Assembly: GCA_009760855.2 (NCBI GenBank) | Contig: WPIO01000007.1 | Coordinates: 10,062,501 to 10,126,500 of the forward strand | Length of the DNA stretch: 64,000 bases | Origin: Cristatella mucedo | Lineage: Eukaryota > Bryozoa > Phylactolaemata > Cristatellidae | Reading direction: 5' to 3' | In this document: in pieces, positions 12,019 to 23,039 of the stretch | How the letters are laid out: each line of letters begins with the position of its first letter | Position numbering within the stretch: the first letter of the stretch is position 1 | Position numbers and translations under genes: made by a program | Notes under the pieces: model-generated | The model's database searches: none | Seen by the model: the letters and a program-made list of their open reading frames with translations, nothing else | Told to the model about the DNA's origin: nothing

Positions 12019-12057
12019 CATGTTAACACTTTAGGCGCTAAATAAAGTGTTAACATG
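12019..12057. repeat. Perfect 15-bp inverted repeat, 9-nt loop
   Basis: Left arm catgttaacacttta (12019-12033) and right arm taaagtgttaacatg (12043-12057) are exact reverse complements. It sits at the 5' truncation edge of the LINE A copy and just left of the SPIN-like element. Confidence 0.9.
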
Positions 12058-12086
12058 GTGTATCCTCCAAATCTTAGCCTATGGTG

Positions 12087-12273
12087 ATGGTAGTTCTCAA
12101 CCTTCCCAATGTCGAGACCCTTTAATACAGTTCCTCATGTTGTGGTGATCTCCAACCTTTAAATTATTGTGTGAAAATGTGGAAATGCATGTTTTCCGAT
12201 GGTCTTAGGCTACCCCAGTGAAAGGATAGTTCGACTCCCAAAGGGGTTGCGACCCACAGGTTGAGAACCGCTG
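12087..12273. mobile_element. SPIN-like non-autonomous hAT element (MITE)
   Basis: A ~187-bp element. The right end reads ggttgagaaccgctg and the left end is a degenerate tagttctcaacctt. Internally it carries 'ccctttaatacagttcctca', 'tgttgtggtga', 'ttttccgatggtcttagg' and 'aaaggggttgcgacccacag'. From memory these match both ends of the SPIN/OC1-type hAT MITEs known from several vertebrates and some invertebrates. The right flank, ctttagag, fits the hAT target preference nTYTARAn. The left flank has decayed and I see no exact 8-bp duplicate. Confidence 0.8.
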
Positions 12274-12389
12274 CTTTAGAGCATGATTTCCGAGAGAGAT
12301 TAAGTAATTTCATCTTAAAAAGTTGTTTGAAGGTAACCTATTTAATATTCAGAAGGTTCAAGTTTAACAAAGGACAAATAGGTGTTTTT

Positions 12390-12391
12390 AG

Positions 12392-12425
<34 letters not shown>

Positions 12426-12497
12426 AGTTGTTAGAGTACTCTTCAGAGAACTCAATCTCTTTCTAGGCACTTTACATTTGCTGCAAAGGAAGCATCA
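12390..12497 (-). mobile_element. (AAT)n plus LINE A 3' tail fragment
   Basis: About eleven AAT units lead into the minus-strand terminal tail of LINE A ('agagaactcaatctctttct...tttgctgcaaagg'). Only ~75 bp of the element remain. Confidence 0.85.
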
Positions 12498-13028
12498 TAG
12501 GCATCTGATCATTGCTGCTAGCCCATCCTGGAGAATACAGAATTTTTTATGTATATTTATTTGTTTCACCCTTCCTTAGCACTTTGAATACACATAGTAT
12601 GCTTGCGATTGTTGGCTGATTTCATCCGACAGAGACCCATACTTTATGAGGTACTCGGTCATAACCTGCACGTGGTGTGGAAAAAGTAGCATTCTGACAC
12701 TTTCACACATGTGATCCTCACGCAAAGCAAGTTCATCACGTTTCTCTGTTACATAGTGCACCTACGAGAGAAGCTCCTTTGGTACCAATTTAATAGCCTG
12801 AAAAAATGTCCAGCCATAAGCTAAGAAAAGTAAGAGTATTTTAGATATAAAAAAGAGCTATCTATTTGTTTAATGATTTCCGATACCGTGTTCGAAGTTC
12901 TTGGTTGAAAATCGCATGCAACTCAAATGATGCTTCACAGAAACCCCTCGTTTAGTGAGCTTGATCAATACTTTATTGATGTCTATAATCTATTTCCACA
13001 GAATGAAAGTGAGGAGTTTCTACTGGGA
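12498..13028. other. No gene recognised
   Basis: Short frames without domains. Confidence 0.4.
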
Positions 13029-13455
13029 ATAATAAATATAATGACGAAGCATTGTCCCAGCTCACAAAAAAAACTAAATCTGTCTAGGCTCTGTACATGT
13101 TCTGGAAAGTAAGCATAAGCTGGATCGTAATAAACGCAATGGCAACGAACGAAAGTGTGTATTGATTGATTTGCATGGATATGGTGTATTTTATGAGGGA
13201 CATGTCATTTTCTAGTTTTTCTATTTTCGTATCTTGCCCAGGGTTGTAGCGATACCAGTCAGTGGACAGTTCCCGGCTTTATGTGCATGGGAACTAAATG
13301 CTCGGTCTTAAAGGATTCGTAGCCGGTTAGGGCCACTCCTAAACGACAAAGTGAGACTAATAAGTTCTACGCGCCGGAGCAAAAGAATGAAGTGACTTAA
13401 AAGTGAGGTATGTGCTTTGAAAGGTCGATCGGCTGCCTGAGTTGGGTGGGACCAG
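13029..13455 (-). mobile_element. Old LINE A relic
   Basis: A degenerate minus-strand tail lies at 13029-13125. A second block at about 13240-13455 recalls the 'ttccaggctttgggagcata..actaaatgcacggtctccaaagg' region and the 'aagaatga..gacctaaaagtgag' region. The similarity is interrupted. Confidence 0.55.
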
Positions 13456-13859
13456 CATCCATCTCATAGTTTCTTATGCACGTAGACAGAAAACGTTTTA
13501 TAGAAGTGTTTTTTGAGATAAGAGGTACGATCGTCAGGCCCTTGCCTCTTCGCAGGTCATACTTTGGAACTTTTCTTTCTAGGTCATGATACCTTTTTTC
13601 GAATACGAGCGATGACGGTGAAACAAAATCGCTGTGCAAACGATGTGATTCAAAAATTCTCACGGCAGTGCTCAAATGCGTCTTGTGATGCTAGTGTGGC
13701 ATCCTCAGCAAGTTTTCTATTCAAGAGTTGAGTTCTCAATTTATCGCCTTTCAATACGACGCTGCTGGTTGTCGAAGCGCGAAGATTTCGGTTGCTTGGC
13801 TAGAGAAAAGTCGACTGAGTTCGCCTTAACTGTCGACTGGCGTGCTCTGAACGCGGGGA

Positions 13860-14495
13860 ATCCAAAGATTATGTGTGCCGTCGGGACGAGCTTCTGTCGG
13901 GAGGTCGATTTGAATGTGAACTGCCAGCAGCAGCAGCGGTGGCGGCGCTGAAGCAAAGTGGCTGCAGCGAATTCTGGGTTGCAGCCATAGGTTTTGCCTC
14001 TGGCGCCGCACGGGAGGAAGTGCCATCCTTAATGTCGCCGCTTTGGTCTAGTGCTACGTCTGAGCGGCGTATATCGCCGGCTCCGGCTGAGCAGGCAGTG
14101 GGCCGCCAACGACGGAGCGGCAGCCGGTCGAAGTCCGAAAAAACAACTGCAGCTGCTGAGGGAGGGTCATCGAGCGGTGACCCAGTTTTTAGTTGCTCGG
14201 CGGAATTAAACGGGCGGCATAAATGCCTCCGCATTAGCGCTGCCACTTGGTTGGGTAGGGGTAGGAGGGTGGGTAGCGGAGGCCCATATTTTGCCGTGCT
14301 GATCTGCAAAGCCGTCTGGCGACAGCCTTCCCAAAGCCTTCGCGTACTGCAGCCGTTTGAGGGCTCGAAGCCACAGGCGTCGGTAGCCTGCTGGCTATCA
14401 GCATCCGTGAATCCATCTTTCATGCAACTTGTAGGCATCTTTTATTCGTTCCTCACTGCAGCTGCTGCTTTCGTGTGGCAGCAACGCTAGAGCTT
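13860..14495. other. GC-rich segment with long frames on both strands
   Basis: A plus-strand frame of 205 codons (13873-14490) and a minus-strand frame of 189 codons (13869-14438) overlap almost entirely. The segment is visibly more GC-rich than its surroundings. Neither frame shows a domain I recognise; both are rich in Ala, Ser and Arg. This could be a promoter-type GC-rich island or a diverged exon. GC content alone could keep both frames open. Confidence 0.3.
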
Positions 14496-14526
14496 AGTTT
14501 GCCTGAGGCCCGAGGAGGCCAGAGTT

Positions 14527-15418
14527 AGTAATAAGAATAGCAATGCACTTGATAAAGCACCCTCAGAGACCTCAGTCTCTTTATAGGCACTTTACATTTG
14601 CTGCAAAGGAAAACGCGATTGAATGGTGAGTAATATCATGCTTGATGAACAAACAACATGAATAACATGGTTACGGGTGACATGCACAGGGTCAGCATGC
14701 AAATGTGGTTAGTAGCAGCATGCACAGTGTCAGCATGCATAAGCACATGAAGGACGAATCACAGGGACCCACTAAATGCTGTCATAAATAGGTGCGTTTT
14801 TAGTTTCTTTTTAAACGTGGTCAAGTCAAGGGATGTTGTGACGCAAGTCGGGAGTGAGTTCCAGGCTTTGGGAGCATACGAACTAAATGCACGGTCTCCA
14901 AGGATTTGAGGTTTGTACGAGGTATTTATAGACTGATGGATTCCGAAAAGCGGCGGTACGATGCGTGGCCTGGTGGGGGAGTAGATCTGAGAGATAGGCT
15001 GGAGCCAAAGAATGGAGTGACCTAAAAGTGATCGACAGAACCTTGAAGTCGATCCGTTGCTTGACTGGTAGCCAGTGCAGGTCGGCGAGAAGTGGTGCGA
15101 TGTGGCAACTGTGACGCTCACGACAGACAAGCTTAGCTGCAGAGTTTTGCAACAGCTGTAATCGCCTGATTGCACTTGTCGTTAGGCCAGCAAGCAGTGA
15201 GCTACAGAAGTCAAGATGGGATGTCACAAATGCATCGACCAACTTAGACGTGGTATCCTTATCTAAACAAGCCCGAATTTTATCAATGTTATGTAGCTGA
15301 CAATAAGCAGACTTGATTGTGGAGCTGATGTGGTCGTCTAACAAGAGGTCACTTTGGAACGTGACACCTAGATTTCGAGCTGATTCAGCAGGAGATATGC
15401 TGTCAGAGCCAATTTTGA
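14527..15418 (-). mobile_element. LINE family A copy, 5'-truncated
   Basis: The minus-strand frame at 14883-15344 (153 codons) begins at the 'LDDHISSTIKSAYCQLHNI' block and runs through 'VTSHLDFCSSLLAGL' and 'LLADLHWLPVKQRIDFKV'. An overlapping frame at 14759-15175 carries the C-terminal 'DRAFSSYAPKAWNSLP', so there is a frameshift near 14.9-15.0 kb. The 3' tail reaches 14527. Similarity stops abruptly at 15418, a typical 5' truncation. Confidence 0.9.
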
Positions 15419-16564
15419 GCTAGTTTTTCTGCTTCCTCTGCCGTTATCGATGTATGGACTTCGAAGGGACTACTTTGGCTTGGCATGAACGAACGGCTAA
15501 ACAGACTGCGGTTGGTCTCGCGCACGTGCCAAACGTGCACTCGTAGCTCGCCCTGCCTGCTATATTGGACGAGCAACGAGCATCGGCTCGTTTGGCTTGA
15601 AATGCATGCCGGATGGCATTCGATTGCCGAAACCGAGACGAGTCGGCCGATCTGTCTTTCGTCGCCCGAAGTGGACCAATTTTTCATTTATCTGTGCAAT
15701 AGCAAATTGATATGTCTCATGGTTATTTTGATTGAAAGGATTAACATCCTGACGGAAAGTAAAAAATCAATGTTCGTGCCAGTTGCTTTGGTGCCAAAGT
15801 TCTGGCACGAAGCACGGTACCGCAGTACTTGGCTGTGAACATAATCAACTGTCTTTGCTTAGGAAGTGCTGCCTATCGCGTTTGGAGCAGCTGAGCTCAC
15901 TGGTTCATTCTATTAGAAGTTTAGCAAGCAAGAGCAGACGCAGGTGAAGACTGAGCTGCCTTTATTTCGCATCAGGAACGGCTAGCTTCGGCATCAGGCA
16001 CAAGTCTTTATCTGCCAGAGTAGTGCAGCTTGACGATGCATTCGTTAACAGCCTTTGCTCGACCCCCGTACCGACTCAGTTATAGAGATTCACTACTGTC
16101 AAGTAGGAAAGATGGGCTCGATTTTTTCGGACTTCAGCTAGACTTCGTTGTATCGACGAGCTAGCTGTTGGTCATAGAGCAAGCAGGCACCGAGCACATT
16201 GCTTCAAAAAATCGCAGGCAGTCGAGCTTTGGAGTGTAGTTGTAATTGGACCCTGTTTATTCTTGCAACTCTGCATCACGCGCGAAAACAGGCGATTGCT
16301 GCCTATCTGTTCAGGAGAAATCAGCCCAGGGACAACGGAATGTCCATAGGGGTCCTCCACACCAAATTGAATTAATGCCAGCACACCTGCCCCAAATTGA
16401 ATTAATGTCATCGCACCTTGTCCACTGGCTGAACCTTCTTTGCAGAGATAGCAACCAGCCCTTGGCCGGCGATCTGCACGGAAGCTAACAATGCATGCAG
16501 TGCCAGTCTCACCAAGTGCTGGTTCTACAAAGACTTTGTGATCATAAGGGCCCCAGAATGGGAA
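15419..16564. other. No gene recognised; contains a short direct repeat
   Basis: Short frames only. A 16-bp unit (ccaaattgaattaatg) occurs twice close together around 16362 and 16391. Confidence 0.4.
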
Positions 16565-16611
16565 TAGGCACACAAGGCATGCAGCCGATTGTTGCATGCC
16601 TTGTGTGCCTA
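16565..16611. repeat. Perfect 19-bp inverted repeat, 9-nt loop
   Basis: The arm at 16565-16583 is exactly reverse-complementary to 16593-16611, with loop gccgattgt. Perfect pairing in otherwise decayed non-coding DNA suggests a recent origin. Confidence 0.9.
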
Positions 16612-19120
16612 ATTATCGCTCTCAGCCCACCTGCTGCATTCACTGGCACTTCGCAGTCTCAATGTCTTGCTGCTCACTTAGCTATGCAGCATCTTCTTGT
16701 AGGTGACCATTTATTGAAGTCAACAACAATTGAGTCCGAAGTCAGTAAGAGATTCGGACTAAAAATTAGGCACGTCTGCAGCAGAACCAGTGCAGCAGCA
16801 AGCAGCTTGGCGGCATGGCAGCTTCACCAGCAGCAAGGCAGCTAGGCGGCATAAAGGCTGCACCAGTGTCCTCGAGTCGAAGGGCACCTTCAAAGACTGG
16901 TCGTTACGGGGCCTGCCCGGCTGGCGTGGTGAGTGGCCATGCTGCGACCCGAAGGTGCGTGTGGGCCATGCCTGTGGCTATGCTTGGGGAGAGGTAGGGC
17001 AGGTGGGCGCTAAGGTGAGTCAGCTCTCGGGTATGCAAGGCCGCAGGCTCCAGGCACTTGCCAGCCGCTGGAGCTCGTGGCCTTTTAGCTGCTAGAGAGC
17101 AGCTGCCGATGGGGCTGCCTCAGGCCCAAGCTCCGGCACTGCCAAGGCTTCTTTCGGCCGGGGGCTGCTGTCTTGGCTGCTGCCTTTCGGAGCCAATCGA
17201 CTGGCTGGCTAAATGGATCTGATCTGCTTCAGCAGCTGGCCATCTGTCAGGCCGTAGAGTGACTTGAGAGTAAACATCCAATTCGAGCAGCCGTGCCGTG
17301 CAGAGGCAGTCGGTTATTTCTGCTGGAGTTTCCCGGGTTCGAGTGTGCTTGTCTACCTGACTGGCTTTTGCTTCATCGCCCCCTACCCGATCACCCGATC
17401 CGGTGCCCCCAACTTGGAGCCAGCTGTTTGCTATGCCAGTCGGTGCTGGTTGGCAAAGTTGATCGTAAGCAGATTGATAGCCTCTCATCCATCTCTCGGA
17501 AAAAATCGGCACGTCACTCAAGTGTCAAGCCAGCATAGAGTGTGGAGGGCCAACTACAAGCCCGGTTCGATCAAAACAAGCAGGGCTCGGAAAGTTAGGA
17601 GGGCCGAAGCTAATGCACAGCTCAGCACAGTCGGTGGGCAGGTTGTGTGGAGCTAAGGGTGATTAGCAAAACAAAACCCTCGGGTGTGGGTGCAGCAGCC
17701 GGCGATGAGTGGGTGAACAAAAGCTCCGGGCAAATGGTGCTCTAGCTGTTGGCAAGTGTCGGATGAAGCAGTGAAACACTAGCCTCGGCCAGCCGTGCTT
17801 GTGGCGTTCAATACCAGTATCAGGTGTCATCCAGACTGACTGATAGAATTTACTTGGTTGCTGCTCGACAAATCTACTCACGGTGTATGCTGGAGCACGA
17901 CGATCTGCAATTTGCAGAGCTCGCCTCCAAGATAGAATTGATTGCCAGCTGCCCATAAAATGGCTTCGTTAGGCCGAGCGACTGGCGAAGTAACCCGTGA
18001 TGCGATCCTTTGCTCAAACCATCAATATGCACTCATCAGAACTTTTATCATGCTTGTGGTGTTGGGGCTGGTGACCTTTGCAGGCTAAAAAGGGTGGGCC
18101 GCTCTGCTTTTTTAAGTAACATCTGGAATCTCTTAAAATATAAAATGCTGAACGAAGCTCCCACAGTGAGGGAGGAAACATAGCAGCCTGCCTGCAGCCG
18201 TGGGCTTTCGCCTTGCTCAGAGTCCAAATATGCATATAGCAGGGATTTGTCCCAAAGCAGCTTTTAGTGTGTCATGTTCTCATGGACTTCTAAGCGCAGA
18301 AATGCCAAGCCCAAAGAAGGTGTGTGCAATGTGCCCAAGTTTAGCAGGCAAGAGTTCACTTATTGAGCTGTGGCAACAGCAACAGAATGAGCAAGTAAAC
18401 GTGGTTCTCCTGCACCTGCGGTTGTTTTGATTGATGAAAAGGCGTGATCATTTAGCCCTCCACTGCATTCGTGGAGCCAATGCCTGGCTTTTACTGGTAA
18501 AGCTAGTGGCAATATTGTTTCAGAGTTGCTAAAGGGAAGTATCTTTTCTGAAATCTGTAGATATTACTCAAAAAAATTGTATTCCGCCAAGCAAAATTAT
18601 GAACACCTATAGCATAGCGAGCCAAAGATGCTGCTCAATATGATTATGCCATGTGAAATTTGTAAGCGACTCTGTTGCTGGCATTTCGGGGCATTTCGGC
18701 AAGTCGGGCAAGACCACAACTTGGCCTGACTAACCAGTGAGCCGACCTATTAATCAGCACATAAAATAGCAGCACAGCACAGCCCTCTGGGATTTGTGAG
18801 TCCAAGGCAACTTTGCCCACCGGCAGTTACAGGAGGCCAAAGGGGTGAGTAGGTTACGGTTAGCTGTTATGCTCCAAATAGGACCGTTGCCTGATGCCAT
18901 CGTACGGTGTGGAGTGGCAAGTGGCAAATATTTATTGCTTTCCTTTCCGAAGAGTGGGTGCTGGTCTTGAAAAGCAAGGTCATCAGGTGAGCTAACGGTC
19001 ACGTGGTCAATGTATCGACCCAGCTAACTCGGGCTGCTATCTGCCCTGAACTAGGCACCCCACCATTGGAAAGGTCCAGAGAGTCACGAACCTTGAGTGG
19101 CTATCCGTCAGCACTGGTTC

Positions 19121-19121
<1 letters not shown>
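16612..19121. other. No gene recognised
   Basis: GC-rich up to about 17.6 kb with several 80-130-codon overlapping frames on both strands, none with a domain I can name. No SINE or LINE signature seen. Confidence 0.4.
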
Positions 19122-19206
<85 letters not shown>

Positions 19207-19307
19207 GCAGCAGCAGCAGAGCAGTAGCAGCAGCAGCAGCAGCAGCAGCATTAGCAGCAGCAGAGCAGCAGCAGCATTAGCAGCAGCTGCTGCTGTGCTG
19301 CTGCTGC
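19122..19307. repeat. Long (CAG)n trinucleotide tract
   Basis: Uninterrupted CAG from 19122 to about 19205 (roughly 28 units). An interrupted CAG/CAT/TAG stretch follows and ends in a CTG segment that can fold back on the CAG. All three frames on both strands stay open across the repeat, so the polyGln/polySer/polyAla frames it creates are not evidence of a gene. Confidence 0.95.
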
Positions 19308-19474
19308 TGCCTTTGGAGAAGCACAGGCTCTTTATCGAAGGGGGGCTGATCCATTGGAGTTGGCTCAGCTCACAGCTGTCGACAGCCCTCAGCCGTTTGT
19401 AGCCCACACTTGCCTAGTGCTTGTTGCTGGCCACTGACAGTCCAAGCCCTTGAATATTTATTAAGCCTTACGTG

Positions 19475-19604
19475 GTTTGGTCCAGTGGTTAAGGTGCTAC
19501 CCAACCAAAAGCTGGCTGAGGTCGTGGGCTCGAATCCCGAGGCATATGTGAAGCACCTGAATAGAGATTAAGTTCTCTTGGGGCGCTATACAAACTAATT
19601 ATAT
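19475..19604 (+). mobile_element. SINE1 copy
   Basis: Well-preserved head 'tggtccagtggttaaggtgc', B-box block 'gtgggctcgaatcccgagg', link 'catatgtgaagcacctgaat' and tail 'agattaagttctcttggggc' followed by 'gctatacaaa'. Confidence 0.9.
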
Positions 19605-19957
19605 TTCACATTTACATGCATCCGTGGGTTGCAGCCCGGACTGTTTCATCCCACAACCCTCGTGTTCCGGCTTCGGGCCCACCTTAAGCTTTAAGGAGCA
19701 TAACATCAATGGTTTTTAGGGTTTGTATGGTGATGTTTGTATGTTTATGTGACTACTGTTGTGGTACATAAATTTTCTCTAATGCACCCGACAAGTCTCC
19801 CACAAATAGTATAGTTTGTGGCATGCAAGAAGCCACCTAGTGCAATCTGTCAATGGTCAGAGCTGAAAATGCATTCAACTCATCCTTGGGGCCAAAAAAA
19901 CTGCAGGTCACTCAGCAGTCAGCTGTGGGTGGCTCAGCTCACGCGACTTGGATAATC
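19605..19957. other. No gene recognised
   Basis: Unassigned sequence between a SINE and a LINE copy. Confidence 0.4.
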
Positions 19958-20790
19958 CATGGCCAAGTGACCTTTCATTGGACGACCACATCAGTTCCAC
20001 AGACAAATCTGCCTGCTTTCAGCTACATAAGATTTCTAAAATTCTGGCTTGTTTAGACAGTTGTACTACATCTAAATTAGCCCATGCATTTGTGATATCC
20101 CGTCTTGACTTCTGTACCTCTCTGCTTGCTGGTCTACCGGCCTGAGCACTCAGGTGCTTACAGCCGGTGCACAACTCTGCAGTTAGGCTTGTCTGTCGTG
20201 AGCGTCTCAGTTGCCACACCATACTACTTCTCTCCGATCGGCACTTGCTCCCAGGCAAGCAACGCATCGACTTCAAGGTTTTGTCCCTCACTTTTAGGTC
20301 CCTTCATTCTTTGGCTCCAGCCTACCTATCAGATCTACTCCCCGCTAGGCTACGCATAATACCAACCGCTTTTCTGAAACTAATTGTTTAGCTACACCTC
20401 GTACGTACCTCAAATCCTTTGGAGACCGTGCCTATAGGTTCGAATTCTGCCAAAGCCTGGAACTCACTCCCGACTAGCGTCACGACATCCCCTGACTTGA
20501 CATTTGAAAAGAAGCTAAAAATGCATATATTTATCACATCATTCATCGGGTCCCTTTGATTCGTCCTTTACGCGCTTATTTGTGTTGACACTGTGCATGC
20601 TGCCACTAGCCACACTTGCATGCTGACCCTATGCATCATGTCATCCCTAAGCACGTTATTCTTGTTGTTGCTTGAGCATGCCACCCCTAACCATTCGATC
20701 GTGCTTCCTTTGCAGCAGTTGTAAAGCGCCTAGAAAGAGATTGAGTTCTCGGAGGGCACTTTATCAAAAGTAGAACTGTTATCATACATT
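19958..20790 (+). mobile_element. LINE family A copy, 5'-truncated
   Basis: Plus-strand copy starting at the 'DLSLDDHISSTDKSACFQL' block (frame 19948-20145) and continuing in shifted frames (20105-20359, 20167-20391) through 'LLPGKQRIDFKVLSLTFRSL'. The 3' UTR and tail 'agattgagttctcggagggc' end near 20780. Several frameshifts make it a pseudogene. Confidence 0.9.
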
Positions 20791-21210
20791 TTACAGTGAA
20801 TGAGTGTATGTCAAATGCCTAGAAGCTGAGAGTGGCTCTAGTGCTTTCTGTCGACATATAACTACTGCGGTTAGCCAACTCTACTACAAACCTCCAATAA
20901 TGCAACGTGTAGCTGCACCCAATAGTTAGTGACAGCTGGTGGCAAATAGTCAGTAGTGATAGGAGTATGCCCCCCACCCAGATGCCGAATGGACCAGGCC
21001 TCCGTGAGTTGAATCTGGCAGCTTTACTTTGACAGATTCTAGTACAATTTTTCAATACAGACCGTGAGAGCTGATGCTACGGGCATGTAAAACGGAGAAC
21101 TACTTTGCTGCACAGTGAAAGAATAATCTAATGCAGGGGTTCTTGACATTGTATCAACGAATTCCTTGAGGGTTAACAGATAGGCCTCAGGGGTCCATGA
21201 AAGTCAAATA
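20791..21210. other. No gene; possible hAT end relic at the right
   Basis: Sequence from about 21135 ('caggggttcttgaca ... caggggtccatgaaagtc') recalls one end of a hAT element, interrupted by the MITE that follows. This is a weak resemblance only. Confidence 0.25.
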
Positions 21211-21877
21211 CAGTCGTCCCTCATCACTTCGACTTTCGGCTAATCGCTTTGACTTTCGCGGCTTCACTGTACCACGGTGTTTCAAATATATTCATTAACA
21301 AGTTGATCGAGATAGTGAAAATGATATAGCGAGCGCACGATTGTGCGAGTCAACTATACACACCTGTATTAAAAGTAAAACTAAAAAATACTCTGCGTAT
21401 TAACAATAGGCCTATGTATTCGAGCACTCCCACCCTCCGAAAATCCTTCAACGCCAGGTGCAGCCGCTCGACCACTCCTTGTGTGTGGGCAATAACTTGT
21501 TTCCAAAAAGTCAGGAAACCAGGCCAATCACAGCGTGCTGTTCACTGATGGGCTATTCTATCCTCTAAATTACAATTAAATGTAGAATAATAATATGATA
21601 TTTGTAACTTCTTATATATCTTATTTTCTCTAATTTTGTCTAATATATTTGGTAATACGAGTGTAATGATGACGGGTGAAAGGGGTGATGAAGGGGTGCT
21701 ATTTCATGTCCAGACGGCTCTAATAATGTTAAAGCCATAATTAGAAAAGCGTGATCAGATTTCTAGGCTCCAACTACGAAAGTATTTGCTTTATAAATAA
21801 AGAATCCTACTTCGCAAGAATTCATTTAACTCGGTAAAGTCTGGAACTAATCAACTGCAATAAACGAGGGACGACTG
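21211..21877. mobile_element. 667-bp TA-flanked MITE (pogo/Tigger-like ends)
   Basis: It starts CAGTCGTCCCTC and ends in the exact reverse complement GAGGGACGACTG, with TA immediately outside both ends (21209-21210 and 21878-21879). The ends and TA target duplication fit Tc1/mariner-superfamily, pogo-type elements. The interior has no transposase-like frame, so it would be non-autonomous. Beyond about 12 bp the inverted repeats become degenerate. Confidence 0.75.
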
Positions 21878-21889
21878 TACACATTTAAT

Positions 21890-22050
21890 TCCAAATTTAG
21901 CTGATTTAACAACCTCATTTGCATAGCAGTAGAAGTGCCTTATCTGCTATCACTACCGCTTGCAGTTGGCAATAAAGGATCTGCAGGATTAGAGCCCACG
22001 GCTTCGGTAGTGAAGAGCAAGCACATTAACTCCTAGGCTATCGATGCCAT
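21890..22050 (-). mobile_element. SINE2 copy
   Basis: Reading the minus strand: a head ending 'cgatagcctaggag', B-box block 'gtgggctctaatcctgcag', body 'ttattgccaactgcaagcgg', then 'tgaggttgttaaatcagcta'. Diverged but full length. Confidence 0.75.
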
Positions 22051-22236
22051 AATCAATATGATTGAGGTGAATCTTTAGATTTAACGCACAGTGTCACCAG
22101 TATAGATGCTACTGAAAGACTGCAAGGGGCAGATAGCTACAAAAACTTTTCAGTCTGAGAAGAAATGCTTGTGCAGGATGATATTTAGAGTGAAAAGAGC
22201 CTTCTTAGTTTTTCTGGATGCAGAATTCTTTCCTTG

Positions 22237-22372
22237 ATCTTGACGTGGGAGCATGGTGCTTGCACTTCACAACCAGGTCGTGGGTTCATTTCCGGCAACA
22301 GGTAATTCCTTATTACATCAGTAAGCTGGGTTTGTAGCCGCTAATGCGTTTCTGCTGCTATATAATCAAGGC
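22237..22372 (+). mobile_element. Degenerate SINE2 copy
   Basis: Contains 'ggtcgtgggttcatttccgg' in the B-box position and a 'ttctgctgctatataatcaa' remnant of the body. The head is poorly preserved. Confidence 0.5.
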
Positions 22373-23038
22373 TTCCGAATCTGCTGACGATTGAATTTTT
22401 TGGACGTATTGATACGCTACAGAACTCTTTTGCGGTTGAAGTTTGTCCAGGTTGCCTTCAACTTGAAACTTGCATTCGTACTCCTTTCTGCTCCTGAAGG
22501 GACTACATCAATGATGTAAATCTTGCTTGAGATGACCTGATTAAACTGTCAACAAAAGAAATGTTACAAGATGAGTTCAACTTAAAGAGCCTCTTGTAAT
22601 TCTGGTAGCGTTGGAATAAGCCTACTCGCGTAATTAAAAGATAACCATGGGCGCTCTGATTCCGTTTGCGCTACGTGATATTGTACGCAAAGTTTCCAGC
22701 ACTCGCTTCTTTCAGAATAAAAAGTCAAAATCTAGTGTGTGTCAAAAATGGCTTACGTGTTGCCCAGGACATGCGCGATACCTTATTAAAGACGACTCAA
22801 GGTTTTTTCTCCTTATTCAAGTCAAACAAAGGCAAGTTTCTCTTTGAAATGAATTCTTGAGCAGAGTTACAATTTTATTTTGTTAAATTTGAATACATTA
22901 TTTTTTCAGAAAATAAATTGTACTCATTACATGCAAAGTTGTGCTTCTGTGATTGCCTTTATTTTCTAGTGTGGCATCCATAACTTTCACCGGATTGTTA
23001 AAGGGGCTCGTGACTCAAATAGGGTAGCGAACAACTGA
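22373..23038. other. No gene recognised
   Basis: Two overlapping 64-66-codon frames near 22.65-22.86 kb show no domain. AT-rich to the right. Confidence 0.4.
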
Positions 23039-23039
23039 T

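Noticed and set aside
19097-19407. Poly-Ala/Ser/Leu frames of about 100 codons on both strands
   Set aside because: Produced entirely by the CAG repeat. There is no flanking conserved sequence or splice context.
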